Assembly (NCBI GenBank): GCA_934394545.1
Contig: CAKRRG010000009.1
Span: 1 to 58,748 of the forward strand
Reading direction: 5' to 3'
Source of the DNA: an uncultured Blautia sp.
GTDB lineage: Bacteria > Bacillota > Clostridia > Lachnospirales > Lachnospiraceae
Length of the DNA stretch: 58,748 nt
The first letter of the stretch is position 1, and the number at the start of each line of letters is the position of its first letter. Below, piece after piece: positions 44,972 through 54,889 of the stretch. The notes under the pieces are model-generated. The model worked only from the letters and a program-made list of their open reading frames with translations, did no database searches and was not told the DNA's origin. Both the position numbers and the translations under genes were made by a program.

Positions 44972-46568
44972 ATGAATTTCTGAATTTTTTAGAAATTGCT
45001 TCGGCGACTTTTATGCCGTCCATGGCAGCTGAGGTAATGCCGCCTGCGTAACCGGCGCCTTCGCCGCAGGGATAGATTCCCTCATAATTGGCTTCAAGTG
45101 TATCCTTATCCCGGACTATGCGTACCGGAGAAGAGGTTCGGCTTTCTACGCCGGATAACACTGCATCCGGACGGTCGAAGCCGTTGATTTTTTTTCCAAA
45201 AGCTAGAACTCCTTCTTCAATGGAATCTCCTATTTCTTTAGGAAAAATACTGCGGACATCTCCAGGAATATAGGCACCTTTTATACAAGGAGTGATATCA
45301 CCAAGAATGGTGCTTGGTTTATGATTCTGGTAATCTGCAAACAGCTGTACCGGAACCTTACCATTTCCGGCTTTCCAGGCTGCACGTTCCAGATTACGCT
45401 GGAATTTCACGCCGCCCAAAGGTCCTTCTTCAGGAAAATCAGCAGGTGTTACAGATACGATCAAGGCACTGTTTGCATTGTGGCTGTCTCTGGCCTGGTA
45501 GCTCATGCCGTTTACTGCCAGCATTTCAGTTTCAGAGGATGCATTTACTACATAACCTCCCGGACACATGCAGAAGGAATAGACACCGCGGCCATTCTTA
45601 CAGGTGTGTGTAACTTTATAGGCAGCTGCCCCCAGTTTAGGGTTTTCTTCTTCCCCGTAAAGAGCCAGATTGATCATAGATTGCGGGTGCTCCATACGAA
45701 CGCCCACAGCAAAGGATTTCGGCTCCATATAAAGTCCTTTATTGTCAAACATGGCAAAGGAATCTCTGGCACTGTGACCTACCGCCAGTACGCAAACCTG
45801 TGCCGGAATCCGGGTGTTATCATTGATTTCAATTTCTTTTAACTGATTATGTTCAAAAATCAGATCGGTTACTTTCGCTCGGAACTGAAATTTCCCACCC
45901 ATTTCTTCAATTTCATGCCGAAGGTTCTCGACTACTCCTACCAGTACATCCGTGCCAAGATGAGGCTTCTGCTGGTAAAGAATTTCAGCAGGGGCACCAG
46001 CCTGTACAAATCGTTTCAAAACCTCATGGTTTCTTCCGAAGGGATCCTTTACCAGCGTATTTAATTTACCATCGGAAAAAGTACCGGCACCGCCCTCTCC
46101 AAACTGTACGTTGGAGTCGGGATCCAGCACGCCGTTCTTCCAGAAATTTTCAACTGTTTTCTGGCGGATATGTGCTTCCTCACCCCGTTCCAGAACGAAC
46201 GGACGATATCCTGCTTTCGCCAGATACCAGGCACAAAAAATTCCAGCAGGGCCGCTTCCAACGATTACCGGTGGAACATGCAGCTTTGTATTCCCGGCGT
46301 CCGGGAATCTGTATTCCGTCGCTTTGGTTAACGTAATATTATTATTGCCAACCTTCCGGGGGATATTACTTTCCAGATTTTTATCCTGTAAAGAAACATC
46401 TACGGTGTATACAAATTTTTTGTCATCTTTATGGCGGCAATCCAGAGATTGCTTTACGATTTCATAAGAGAAGCTTTCATTTTTCAGACGTAAGGTCTTG
46501 CGGATCTTGTGGTGTAACTCTTTCTGAGAGTGATTGATTGAAAGCTTTAGTTGGGTAATTCGAATCAT
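44970..46568 (-). CDS. FAD-dependent dehydrogenase-like protein (COG2509 type)
   Basis: 532 residues. An N-terminal 80-residue domain (IRITQLKLSINHSQKELHHK) precedes an FAD-binding Rossmann motif (PPVIVGSGPAGIFCAWYLAKAG at about 100). Further on are FGEGGAGTFSDGKLNT, ESRTSSPVRI and a C-terminal GEGAGYAGGITSAAMDGI. The family is widespread in Firmicutes and its reaction is unknown to me. It lies 27 bases after the second flavoprotein gene, in one operon with the methionine gamma-lyase-like gene. Confidence 0.88.
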   Translation of the reverse strand: MIRITQLKLSINHSQKELHHKIRKTLRLKNESFSYEIVKQSLDCRHKDDKKFVYTVDVSLQDKNLESNIPRKVGNNNITLTKATEYRFPDAGNTKLHVPPVIVGSGPAGIFCAWYLAKAGYRPFVLERGEEAHIRQKTVENFWKNGVLDPDSNVQFGEGGAGTFSDGKLNTLVKDPFGRNHEVLKRFVQAGAPAEILYQQKPHLGTDVLVGVVENLRHEIEEMGGKFQFRAKVTDLIFEHNQLKEIEINDNTRIPAQVCVLAVGHSARDSFAMFDNKGLYMEPKSFAVGVRMEHPQSMINLALYGEEENPKLGAAAYKVTHTCKNGRGVYSFCMCPGGYVVNASSETEMLAVNGMSYQARDSHNANSALIVSVTPADFPEEGPLGGVKFQRNLERAAWKAGNGKVPVQLFADYQNHKPSTILGDITPCIKGAYIPGDVRSIFPKEIGDSIEEGVLAFGKKINGFDRPDAVLSGVESRTSSPVRIVRDKDTLEANYEGIYPCGEGAGYAGGITSAAMDGIKVAEAISKKFRNS

Positions 46569-46595
46569 GCTGTTTCTCCTTTAGGGGATTCCTTA

Positions 46596-47780
46596 TCATC
46601 TTCCTGCATTCATTCCTGCAACATAACCACTGGACCAGGCCCACTGCAGGTTGTAACCGCCGCATTTTCCATCAATATCCAGAAGTTCTCCTGCAAAATA
46701 CAAACCGTGATTCATTTTTGATTCCAGTGTTTTGTTATTGACCTCTCTGGTATCTACTCCACCGGAGCACACCTGAGCCTGTTCAAAAGGCTGGAAGCCG
46801 GTTACTTTTAGTGGGTAGCTAGAGATAGCTTCTTCCAGATCTTTGGCTGCCAGAAGCACCTTTATAAGTTTATCTGGGAAAAGACCGGTAAGGAATTCTT
46901 TTTTTCCTTTATATGGAGAATTTTCTTTACGCGTTCTCAGAAATAAGCTTAGCTGCTCTTTGGAAAATTCCGGCAGAAAATTTAGATTTAATGCAACCTT
47001 CTGTCCTTGTTTCAATGCACGGATCCCGTAGCGGCTGATCTGAAATACCGGGATTCCGGATACTCCATAATCCGTCAGCTGCAGTTCCCCTGTTTCTTCT
47101 ATGATTTTTTCTCCGTTTACAAATAAGGAAACCCGACCCTCTGTGCGAACTCCTGCCCAACCGGAAAAACCTGTATTCTTGCATTTTAGGGCAGTTAAGG
47201 CTGGAAGAGGTTCTATGATCTGGTGTCCCAGGGCAGCAGCAAGCTCATATCCACTTCCGTCTGAGCCGGAAACAGCAGAAGCCTTTGAACCATTTGCAAG
47301 GATTACAGCATCGCTTTCATAGGTCCATCCGGCTGTGTGAATCTTCCAGATGTTATTTTCTACAGATAAACCTTGGACATGCTCATTGGTTTTGATTTTT
47401 ACACCAAGGCTTCTGGCTTCCATACACAGTACCTCTGCTACGCTTGCTGCCTGGCCGCTATGTGGGTAAAGATAGCCGTTATTTTTATTTACAGGATAGA
47501 TTCCCAGCTGGGTAAAAAAACTTACGGTTTCTTCCACTGAAAATTGTTTCAGGACTTCCTTCTCAAAGCCGGGATTGTTGCTTCTGTAAGCGTCAGCCTG
47601 TACCTGGGTATTGGTAAAATTACATTTACCGTTTCCTGTGGCACAGATTTTTTTGCCCGGTTTTTCATTTTGCTCCAATATAGTTACGGCAGCTCCGTTT
47701 TTGGCAGCTGTAATAGCAGCCATCAGCCCAGAAGCTCCGCCACCTACGATGATAACACGTTTTTTATCCATAATTTTCAC
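46596..47780 (-). CDS. HI0933/YhiN-family flavoprotein
   Basis: 394 residues. FAD-binding N-terminus RVIIVGGGASGLMAAITAAKNG and family motifs GKKICATGNGKCNFTN, LYPHSGQAASV and a C-terminal CGGYNLQWAWSSGYVAG. The function of this family is not established. The start GTG 47780 overlaps the stop codon of the upstream gene (GTGA), so translation is coupled. Confidence 0.9.
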   Translation of the reverse strand: MKIMDKKRVIIVGGGASGLMAAITAAKNGAAVTILEQNEKPGKKICATGNGKCNFTNTQVQADAYRSNNPGFEKEVLKQFSVEETVSFFTQLGIYPVNKNNGYLYPHSGQAASVAEVLCMEARSLGVKIKTNEHVQGLSVENNIWKIHTAGWTYESDAVILANGSKASAVSGSDGSGYELAAALGHQIIEPLPALTALKCKNTGFSGWAGVRTEGRVSLFVNGEKIIEETGELQLTDYGVSGIPVFQISRYGIRALKQGQKVALNLNFLPEFSKEQLSLFLRTRKENSPYKGKKEFLTGLFPDKLIKVLLAAKDLEEAISSYPLKVTGFQPFEQAQVCSGGVDTREVNNKTLESKMNHGLYFAGELLDIDGKCGGYNLQWAWSSGYVAGMNAGR

Positions 47781-49084
47781 GGTAATTGAACTAAATTCTG
47801 ATCAACCAGCTTCTGCAGAGACATCATAACGCCAAGCTTTGCATGCTCCCAGGTAAGTCCACCCTGGAAGTATACAGCGTACGGCTCTTTTACCGGACCA
47901 TCAGCGGAAAGCTCAATGGATGAGCCCTGTACAAAAGCTCCGGCAGCCATAATAACCTGACTGTCATAACCTGGCATATCCCATGGCTCTGGGTCTACAT
48001 AGCTGTCAACAGGGGCAGCAGCCTGAATTCCTTTGCAGAATGCGATCAGTCTTTCCGGGCTGTTTAAAGTAACCGCCTGAATAATATCCTGTCTTGGTTC
48101 TGTGGAATTCGGAACAACATTAAAACCAAGCTTTTCATAAATATTAGCTGCAAAAACAGCACCCTTTAACGCACCCTTTGTTACCATCGGCGCCAGGAAA
48201 AAGCCCTGATAGAAAGAACGGTTTACTCCAAGAGTGGCCCCAACCTCAGCACCAAGTCCAGGACAGGTCATACGGTAAGATGCATTTTCCACGCATTCTT
48301 TGGTACCGGCAATATAGCCACCGATAGGAGCCAGTCCGCCGCCTGGGTTTTTGATCAGAGAACCAACGATCATATCTGCGCCAACATCACTTGGCTCAAT
48401 GGTGTCAACAAATTCGCCGTAGCAGTTATCTACCATACAGATCACATCTGGTTTAATGCTTTTAACGAAGGCAATCAGTTCTCCAATCTGTTTTACGGAA
48501 AAAGAGGGACGAGTCATATATCCTTTAGAACGCTGAATCTCAACCAGCTTTGTTTTTTCGTTAATAGCCTTGCGGATGCTTTCGTAATCAAAGGTGCCGT
48601 CTTCAAGAAGATCAACCTGTCGATAGGTAACCCCATACTCAGCAAGTGACCCTTTAGAAGGGCGGATACCGATTACCTCTTCCAGGGTATCGTAAGGCTT
48701 TCCAGCCGGTGCCAGCATTTCATCTCCCGGACGGAGATTTCCGAAAAGGGCAATAGCCAGAGCGTGAGTTCCGCATGCAATCTGTGGGCGCACCAGACAA
48801 GCCTCTGTGTGGAAGGTATCTGCGTAAACTTTTTCCAAAGTGTCGCGTCCATAGTCGTTATAGCCATATCCAGAGGAAGAACCGAAGCATTCTTCACCGA
48901 CACGGTTTTTCTGCATAGCCAGAAGGACCTTCATCTGATTGTACTCAGCAGTTTTATCAAATTGTTCAAAACGGTCCTTTAATGACTCCTCTATTTCATA
49001 ACAAAAATCGTAAACCTGGGAAGAAATTCCCAGCTGCGCGTATAATTCTTTCATATTGATTTTATCGTCGATTTTTGACGACAT
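47777..49084 (-). CDS. Methionine gamma-lyase-like PLP enzyme (aluminium resistance family, PF06838)
   Basis: 435 residues, PLP fold type I. Motifs: GYGYNDYGRDTLEKVYA, VCMVDNCYGEFVD (pocket aspartate) and SLIKNPGGGLAPIGGY with the PLP lysine. Proteins of this type are annotated as methionine gamma-lyase family; the true substrate is unclear. They usually lie next to miaA in Clostridia, as here. ATG 49084 has GGAGG only one base before it, which is oddly close; no better start is seen. Confidence 0.9.
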   Translation of the reverse strand: MSSKIDDKINMKELYAQLGISSQVYDFCYEIEESLKDRFEQFDKTAEYNQMKVLLAMQKNRVGEECFGSSSGYGYNDYGRDTLEKVYADTFHTEACLVRPQIACGTHALAIALFGNLRPGDEMLAPAGKPYDTLEEVIGIRPSKGSLAEYGVTYRQVDLLEDGTFDYESIRKAINEKTKLVEIQRSKGYMTRPSFSVKQIGELIAFVKSIKPDVICMVDNCYGEFVDTIEPSDVGADMIVGSLIKNPGGGLAPIGGYIAGTKECVENASYRMTCPGLGAEVGATLGVNRSFYQGFFLAPMVTKGALKGAVFAANIYEKLGFNVVPNSTEPRQDIIQAVTLNSPERLIAFCKGIQAAAPVDSYVDPEPWDMPGYDSQVIMAAGAFVQGSSIELSADGPVKEPYAVYFQGGLTWEHAKLGVMMSLQKLVDQNLVQLP

Positions 49085-49122
49085 TCCTCCATATTTTGTT
49101 TTGGTCCTATTAACTGGACCTT

Positions 49123-50067
49123 TTATATTAATATCTTAGACTTACAGATTTTCAGCATATGATCCAGCATTTTCGTATCGTCAAATCCAAACTGGTCTTT
49201 ATTTATCCATTCAGTCTCCGGTTCCCTTCGAAACCAGGTCAGCTGTCGCTTTGCAAAATGCCTTGTGTCGCGTTTCAGAATCCGAACAGCCTCATCCAAG
49301 GGCATTTCTCCATCCAGATAAGCCAGGATTTCTTTGTATCCCAGTCCCTGCATGGAAACCATTCCTCTGTGATACCCCATGTCCTTCAGCTTTTGAACTT
49401 CATTTACGAGTCCAGCGGCCATCATTTCATCTACGCGTTTGTCAATGCGCTCATATAAAAGTTCCCGTGGCGCATTCAGCACAAAATAAGCCAGATTGTA
49501 AGGACTTGTCCTCTCCTGCTGTTCTTCATTGTGGGCAGAAATAGGACTGCCATTCTGATGATAGAATTCCAGGGCACGGATTACACGCTTTATGTTGTTT
49601 TCGTGTATGTCACTTGCACTTTTAGGATCAACCTCTGCAAGCATCCGATGCAGATAAGAAGCACCTTTTTCCTGAGCCAGGCTCTCCAGACTGGTACGGT
49701 ATCCGTCATCTTGTTCCGCCTGGGTAAAATCAATATCTCTGGTAACTGCCTGGATGTAAAATCCAGTTCCTCCTACCAAAATGGGAATGTGACCATTGGC
49801 ATAAATCCTGTCCATGGCATTTTTTGCCATCTGCTGGAAGCGCACAATGTGAAATTCTTCATCTGGCATTAGTTCATCAATCAGATAATGGGGAATTCCT
49901 TGCATTTCCTCAGGCATGATTTTGGCAGAACCAATATCCATATATTTATAAACCTGCATGGAATCAGCAGATATGATCTCCCCGCCAATTGCTTTTGCCA
50001 GGGAAATGGATAATTTGGTTTTTCCCACTGCGGTCGGACCGGTGAGGACAATAAGAGGTTTTTTCAT
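49123..50067 (-). CDS. miaA: tRNA dimethylallyltransferase
   Basis: 314 residues. Adds the isopentenyl group to A37 of tRNAs reading UNN codons. P-loop LTGPTAVGKTKLS at about 8-20, GGEIISADSMQVYKYMDIG, and VGGTGFYIQAV. ATG 50067 is chosen for AGGAG five bases upstream; the longer frame to 50088 is rejected. It is third in the mutS-mutL-miaA operon. Confidence 0.96.
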   Translation of the reverse strand: MKKPLIVLTGPTAVGKTKLSISLAKAIGGEIISADSMQVYKYMDIGSAKIMPEEMQGIPHYLIDELMPDEEFHIVRFQQMAKNAMDRIYANGHIPILVGGTGFYIQAVTRDIDFTQAEQDDGYRTSLESLAQEKGASYLHRMLAEVDPKSASDIHENNIKRVIRALEFYHQNGSPISAHNEEQQERTSPYNLAYFVLNAPRELLYERIDKRVDEMMAAGLVNEVQKLKDMGYHRGMVSMQGLGYKEILAYLDGEMPLDEAVRILKRDTRHFAKRQLTWFRREPETEWINKDQFGFDDTKMLDHMLKICKSKILI

Positions 50068-50080
50068 AATCACTCCTAAA

Positions 50081-52123
50081 TCAAACAATTCGTTTAAATT
50101 TCTTTTCTATCTCCGTCTTTGTCATGGCAATAATCGTTGGACGACCGTGAGGACAATGATAGGGATTGTCCAAGGTGAGAAGCTCGTCGATCAGCTTGTC
50201 TGCTTCTAGTGAAGACATTTGATGATTGCCTTTTACAGCTGCTTTGCAGGCCATTGTGGCAAGCCTTGCCGTGAATAGGTCAAAGGCATCTTTCGTACCC
50301 TCTCCTCCAAGGCTGTCCAGCATTTCCAGGAACAACGCTTCTTCATGGAAGCCATATAGATTGGTTGGAACTGCACTGATACAGTATTCCCGTCCCCCGA
50401 AGGGTTCAATTTCAAAACCGTATTTTGTGAAGTATTCTTCGTTGGCTTTTAACTTAGCCTGTTCGTCAAGATTCAGGCTGACCACAAGGGGCGGGCTTAA
50501 ATACTGTGATTCGATAGACTGTTCTTTAAAATGTCTGACAAAACGTTCATAGTTTACTTTTTCGTGGGCTGCATGCTGGTCTATAATATAGAACTGATTT
50601 TCAAATTCTACCAGCCAATAGGTGTCAAAAAGCTGTCCGATCAGTTTATGACGGCTTCTGGATTCCGGGGCAAGAAGCTTCTCCTGGAAAAGCTCTAACT
50701 GCTGTGGTTCTGGTAAGGGTTCCTGTACTTCGGGCTGTGGCTCCGGAACTATGGGTTTCTGTACTTCGGGCGGGATTTCTTGGCACTTTGGCTGCTCTTC
50801 TTCTGGAAGAGTCTCCGGAATCTTGGGCTTTTGTACTTCTGGAAGAGTCTCCGGAATCTTGGGTTGTTCTGTTCTTCTGGTGTCTGCTTCTGCAGCGGCT
50901 TTCAGGGTTCCTGCAAAAAGAGCTTCCTCTTCTTTGCTAAAGGGCTTTGTCTGATAAATTGCCTGTTCCCGAAGCATATTGCTGGTTTGAGATACAGGAC
51001 TGCTTTTGACTGTATTATCGGGAGCCGATTCGGTTCTTCTGCTTTTTTCAAAAGGTTCCGGAACTGCTCCGCGTTTAACTGCCGCAGTCTTTGTTTCCCG
51101 CTCTTCTTTTCCCACAGGAACAACCGGAATCAGCTCCCTGTGAAGAAGTGCATTGTGAACCGCTTCGTAGATTGCATCGTATACCTCAGCCCCTCTCGCG
51201 AAACGTACTTCCAGCTTCCGTGGATGAACATTTACATCCAGATCATTTCCTGTCATCTGAATCTGCAAAGAGACAAAGGGGAATTTATGCTGCATTACAA
51301 AGCCTTTATATGCATCCTCAATAGCTTTTGTAATAATATTGTTTTTTACAAATCTGCCGTTTACATAGTAATTTTCGAAGCTTCGGTTTCCCCTGGACAC
51401 TTCCGGTTTCCCGGCATATCCTTCAATTTTCATGAAATCATTTTCGTAAGAGACTTCCAGAAGTGCTTTTGCCATATCACGACCGTATACACTGTAAATA
51501 ACATCCTTTACGTTATAATTACCAGAGGTATGCAGTCTTACCTGTTTATTCTGAATATATTTAAAAGAAATTTCAGGATGGGAAAGGGCAAGCTGCTCCA
51601 TCATAGTTCCAATGTAATTCGCCTCTGAAGAATCTGATTTCAAAAATTTGCTTCTGGCAGGGGTGTTGTAAAAAAGATTCCGCACCAGAAAAGTAGTTCC
51701 ATCAGGAGCACCCATTTCCTCCAGGCACTGTTCTACGCCCCCTTCAATTACATAACGTACACCGCTGATGGCGGAGGGTGTTTTGGTGATCAGTTCCACC
51801 TGGGAAACAGCGGCAATACTGGACAAAGCCTCACCACGAAATCCCAGTGAGGCTATGTTTTCCAGATCTTCTACTTTTTCAATTTTGCTGGTGGCATGAC
51901 TTAGGAATGCAGTGGGAACCTGGGAGGCTTCGATTCCACCTCCATTGTCCGTAATACGGATCAGCTTTTTCCCTCCGTCTGCAATTTCTACGGTTATTGC
52001 AGTAGCACCGGCGTCAATGGAGTTTTCTACAAGCTCCTTTACAACAGAGGAAGGGCGCTCTACCACTTCACCTGCTGCAATTTTATCAATGGTATGTTTA
52101 TCTAAAACTGCTATTTTTCTCAA
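50081..52123 (-). CDS. mutL: DNA mismatch repair protein MutL
   Basis: 680 residues. The GHKL ATPase N-terminus has ENSIDAGA, ITDNGGGI and GFRGEAL. The C-terminal domain has the metal-dependent endonuclease motif DQHAAHEKVNYE, so it is a nicking MutL. Between them is a Pro/Glu-rich linker with a 12-residue repeat (for example KIPETLPE), encoded at about 50700-50875. The start TTG 52123 lies six bases after AGGAG. It works with MutS, 30 bases upstream. Confidence 0.95.
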   Translation of the reverse strand: MRKIAVLDKHTIDKIAAGEVVERPSSVVKELVENSIDAGATAITVEIADGGKKLIRITDNGGGIEASQVPTAFLSHATSKIEKVEDLENIASLGFRGEALSSIAAVSQVELITKTPSAISGVRYVIEGGVEQCLEEMGAPDGTTFLVRNLFYNTPARSKFLKSDSSEANYIGTMMEQLALSHPEISFKYIQNKQVRLHTSGNYNVKDVIYSVYGRDMAKALLEVSYENDFMKIEGYAGKPEVSRGNRSFENYYVNGRFVKNNIITKAIEDAYKGFVMQHKFPFVSLQIQMTGNDLDVNVHPRKLEVRFARGAEVYDAIYEAVHNALLHRELIPVVPVGKEERETKTAAVKRGAVPEPFEKSRRTESAPDNTVKSSPVSQTSNMLREQAIYQTKPFSKEEEALFAGTLKAAAEADTRRTEQPKIPETLPEVQKPKIPETLPEEEQPKCQEIPPEVQKPIVPEPQPEVQEPLPEPQQLELFQEKLLAPESRSRHKLIGQLFDTYWLVEFENQFYIIDQHAAHEKVNYERFVRHFKEQSIESQYLSPPLVVSLNLDEQAKLKANEEYFTKYGFEIEPFGGREYCISAVPTNLYGFHEEALFLEMLDSLGGEGTKDAFDLFTARLATMACKAAVKGNHQMSSLEADKLIDELLTLDNPYHCPHGRPTIIAMTKTEIEKKFKRIV
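50708..50872. repeat. 36-bp in-frame tandem repeats inside mutL
   Basis: A 27-base block is identical at 50801-50827 and 50837-50863 (period 36 bases), and more diverged copies continue to about 50708. In protein these are about four to five 12-residue units of Pro/Glu linker. Changes in copy number would keep the frame. Confidence 0.8.
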
Positions 52124-52153
52124 AGTTTTTCTCCTGTAAAAGAAAGTCTTCGG

Positions 52154-54889
52154 TTACCATCTGTTTTTAATTTTATTCTGAAGATTGTATAATGTATTTA
52201 AGGCTTCCATAGGAGTCAGGTTTCCAATGTCAATGCTCTTTAGTTCCTCAATTATATCATTATCCTGAACCGTGTCAAATAATGACATCTGCGCCATATC
52301 CATCTCGACCTTTGGTTTCTTTTTGGGGGAAGCAAGGTCTTTTACGGCAGCAGTAATGTCAGCATCGCTTAATTCTTCAACCAGTTCTTTGGCTCTGTTT
52401 ATTACCGTATCCGGTACGCCTGCAAGCTTGGCAACCTGGATTCCATAGCTCTTATCTGCACCGCCCTGTACAATTTTACGAAGGAAAACAATATCGTCTC
52501 CTTTTTCCTTGACTGCAATACAGTAATTGTTTACTCCGGATAGTTTTCCTTCTAATTCTGTCAGTTCATGGTAATGGGTTGCAAACAAGGTTTTTGCACC
52601 ACAAAGTCTGGTGTTGCTGATATGTTCAATTACGGCCCAGGCAATTGCAAGTCCGTCGAAGGTACTGGTTCCTCGTCCGATCTCATCCAGAATCAGGAGG
52701 CTTTTTGAGGTGGCATTTCGAAGGATGTTCGCAACCTCAGTCATTTCCACCATAAAGGTACTTTGTCCGCTTGCCAGATCATCTGAGGCACCAACACGAG
52801 TGAAAATCCTATCTACAATTCCAACAGTAGCTTTATCAGCAGGAACGAAACTTCCAATTTGTGCCATAAGAACGATCAGTGCAGTCTGCCGCATATATGT
52901 GGATTTACCCGCCATGTTGGGGCCGGTGATAATGGAAATCCGTTTTTTATTGCTGTCAAGATAGGTATCATTGGCAATGAACATATCATTGTCAATCATC
53001 TGTTCAACAACCGGATGCCGACCGCCCTTGATATCGATAATTCCATTTTCGTTTACCTTAGGGCGTACATAATGGTTTCGTTCAGCAACAAGTGCAAGAG
53101 AAGCAAACACATCAAGTCCGGCAATCGCCTTTGCTGTTCGCTGGATTCGCATTATTTCCTGTCCAACTTTATCACGGACATCTGAAAAAAGCTGATATTC
53201 CAGGGCATAGAGCTTGTCTTCTGCTCCAAGAATCATATTTTCAAGATTTTTCAATTCCTCGGTAATATAACGCTCTGCGTTGGTTAATGTTTGCTTACGG
53301 ATATAATCTTCCGGTACCAGATTCTTAAATGTATTAGTAACCTCAAGCGCATAGCCAAATACACGGTTATATTTAATTTTCAGTGATTTGATTCCGGTGC
53401 GTTCACGTTCTCTGGCTTCCAGTTCTGTAAGCCATTTCTTTCCGTCGGTGCGGGCACTGCGGAATTTATCCACATCTTCGTTAAAACCTTCGCGGATAAT
53501 GCCTCCGTCCTTTTGAGCCAAAGGAGGATCCTCTACAATGGCTCGTTTGACCAGATCCGTAATATCTTCAAGGCTGTCCATGTCCTCATAGATTTCTTTC
53601 AGAATCGGGGCTTCAAAGTCGTTTAAAACCTGTTTAATATAAGGAATCATTTCCAGAGATGAAGCGAAGGCTACCATATCCCTGGGGTTCGCAGATTTAA
53701 AACTGATACGGCTGACAAGACGTTCCAGATCATAGATCGGATTCAGATATTCGCGAAGCTCATCACGAAGCATAGGTTTCTTATTGAGCTCTTCAAGAGC
53801 TTCCAATCTGCGGTTGATTTCCTTGGCGTCAATCAGAGGCTGCTCTACAAAGGAACGAAGGGTACGTGCACCCATTGCAGTTTTTGTCTTATCTAATACC
53901 CAAAGGAGGGAACCTCTCTTTTGTTTTTCCCGAAGGGTTTCTACCAGCTCCAGGTTTCGGCGGCTGGAACTGTCAATAAGCATATAGCGTTCAGCCGTAT
54001 AAGGCCGGATGGTAGTCATCTGGGACAGGGCTGTCTTCTGCGTTTCCTTAAGATACAAAAACAGCGCTCCGGCAGCTATGATCCCACTGTCATAATCGCT
54101 GATCCCAAGCCCATCCAGATTGGTTACATGGAAGTGTTCCATTAACTCTTTTCGACAGGTATCATCATCGAAATACCATGCATCCAGGGAAAATATACAA
54201 ATTCCAAGACGCTCTTTGAGATCATCAGTATCAATTCCACTCATAAAAAAGGAGTCATTACATATAATTTCAGCCGGGCTGAATTTATTAATTTCATCAA
54301 CCAGCTTCTGGCCTGACGGAACTTCTGTAAGAAAACAGTCACCTGTGGTAATATCTGCTATGGCACAGCCAAAACGGTCTGCTATGGAAACAATCGACAT
54401 CAGATAATTATTCTTTGACTCATCCAATGATGTCGCATCTAATGTAGTTCCCGGAGTAACGACACGGATAACGGCACGCTTTACAAGCCCTTTTGCTTTC
54501 TTCGGGTCCTCCACCTGCTCACAAATCGCTACTTTATGTCCCCGCTCGATCAGACGGTTGATATATGTATCAGCTGCGTGAAACGGGATTCCGCACATAG
54601 GTGCGCGCTCTTCCAGTCCACAGTCCTTTCCGGTAAGGGTTAACTCCAGTTCCTTGGATACAGTAAGGGCATCGTCAAAAAACATCTCGTAGAAATCTCC
54701 GAGACGATAAAATAAGATGCAGTCTTTGTATTCTTCTTTGGTTTTGCAGTACTCCTGCATCATCGGTGACATGTTCATACTTTTGCCAGAACCCCTTGAT
54801 TTATCTGCATTTGCGCCGCTTTTGGAAGTGTTACTGCACGGTTTCTGCACGGTTTTTTTAATTTTCTCGTTATCAGTAGTATTATTCAT
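52154..54889 (-). CDS. mutS: DNA mismatch repair protein MutS with N-terminal extension
   Basis: 911 residues from ATG 54889. The normal MutS start (SPMMQEYCKTKEEYKDCILF, with the mismatch-reading GDFYEMFF) begins about 38 residues in. The ATPase has Walker A TGPNMAGKSTYMRQ and LDEIGRGTSTFDG. The extra N-terminal residues are polar and unlike the family. The start ATG with AAAGGA upstream lies inside the integrase gene 3' end (8-base overlap, ATGAATAA), so the element now supplies the signal. Normally miaB precedes mutS in Clostridia; here an element separates them. A TTG 54916 start is less likely. Confidence 0.93.
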   Translation of the reverse strand: MNNTTDNEKIKKTVQKPCSNTSKSGANADKSRGSGKSMNMSPMMQEYCKTKEEYKDCILFYRLGDFYEMFFDDALTVSKELELTLTGKDCGLEERAPMCGIPFHAADTYINRLIERGHKVAICEQVEDPKKAKGLVKRAVIRVVTPGTTLDATSLDESKNNYLMSIVSIADRFGCAIADITTGDCFLTEVPSGQKLVDEINKFSPAEIICNDSFFMSGIDTDDLKERLGICIFSLDAWYFDDDTCRKELMEHFHVTNLDGLGISDYDSGIIAAGALFLYLKETQKTALSQMTTIRPYTAERYMLIDSSSRRNLELVETLREKQKRGSLLWVLDKTKTAMGARTLRSFVEQPLIDAKEINRRLEALEELNKKPMLRDELREYLNPIYDLERLVSRISFKSANPRDMVAFASSLEMIPYIKQVLNDFEAPILKEIYEDMDSLEDITDLVKRAIVEDPPLAQKDGGIIREGFNEDVDKFRSARTDGKKWLTELEARERERTGIKSLKIKYNRVFGYALEVTNTFKNLVPEDYIRKQTLTNAERYITEELKNLENMILGAEDKLYALEYQLFSDVRDKVGQEIMRIQRTAKAIAGLDVFASLALVAERNHYVRPKVNENGIIDIKGGRHPVVEQMIDNDMFIANDTYLDSNKKRISIITGPNMAGKSTYMRQTALIVLMAQIGSFVPADKATVGIVDRIFTRVGASDDLASGQSTFMVEMTEVANILRNATSKSLLILDEIGRGTSTFDGLAIAWAVIEHISNTRLCGAKTLFATHYHELTELEGKLSGVNNYCIAVKEKGDDIVFLRKIVQGGADKSYGIQVAKLAGVPDTVINRAKELVEELSDADITAAVKDLASPKKKPKVEMDMAQMSLFDTVQDNDIIEELKSIDIGNLTPMEALNTLYNLQNKIKNRW

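Noticed and set aside
50780..51628. 282-codon + frame opposite mutL
   Set aside because: It covers the mutL linker and ATPase region in antisense; the repetitive Trp/Leu/Phe sequence is the complement of the Pro/Glu repeats.
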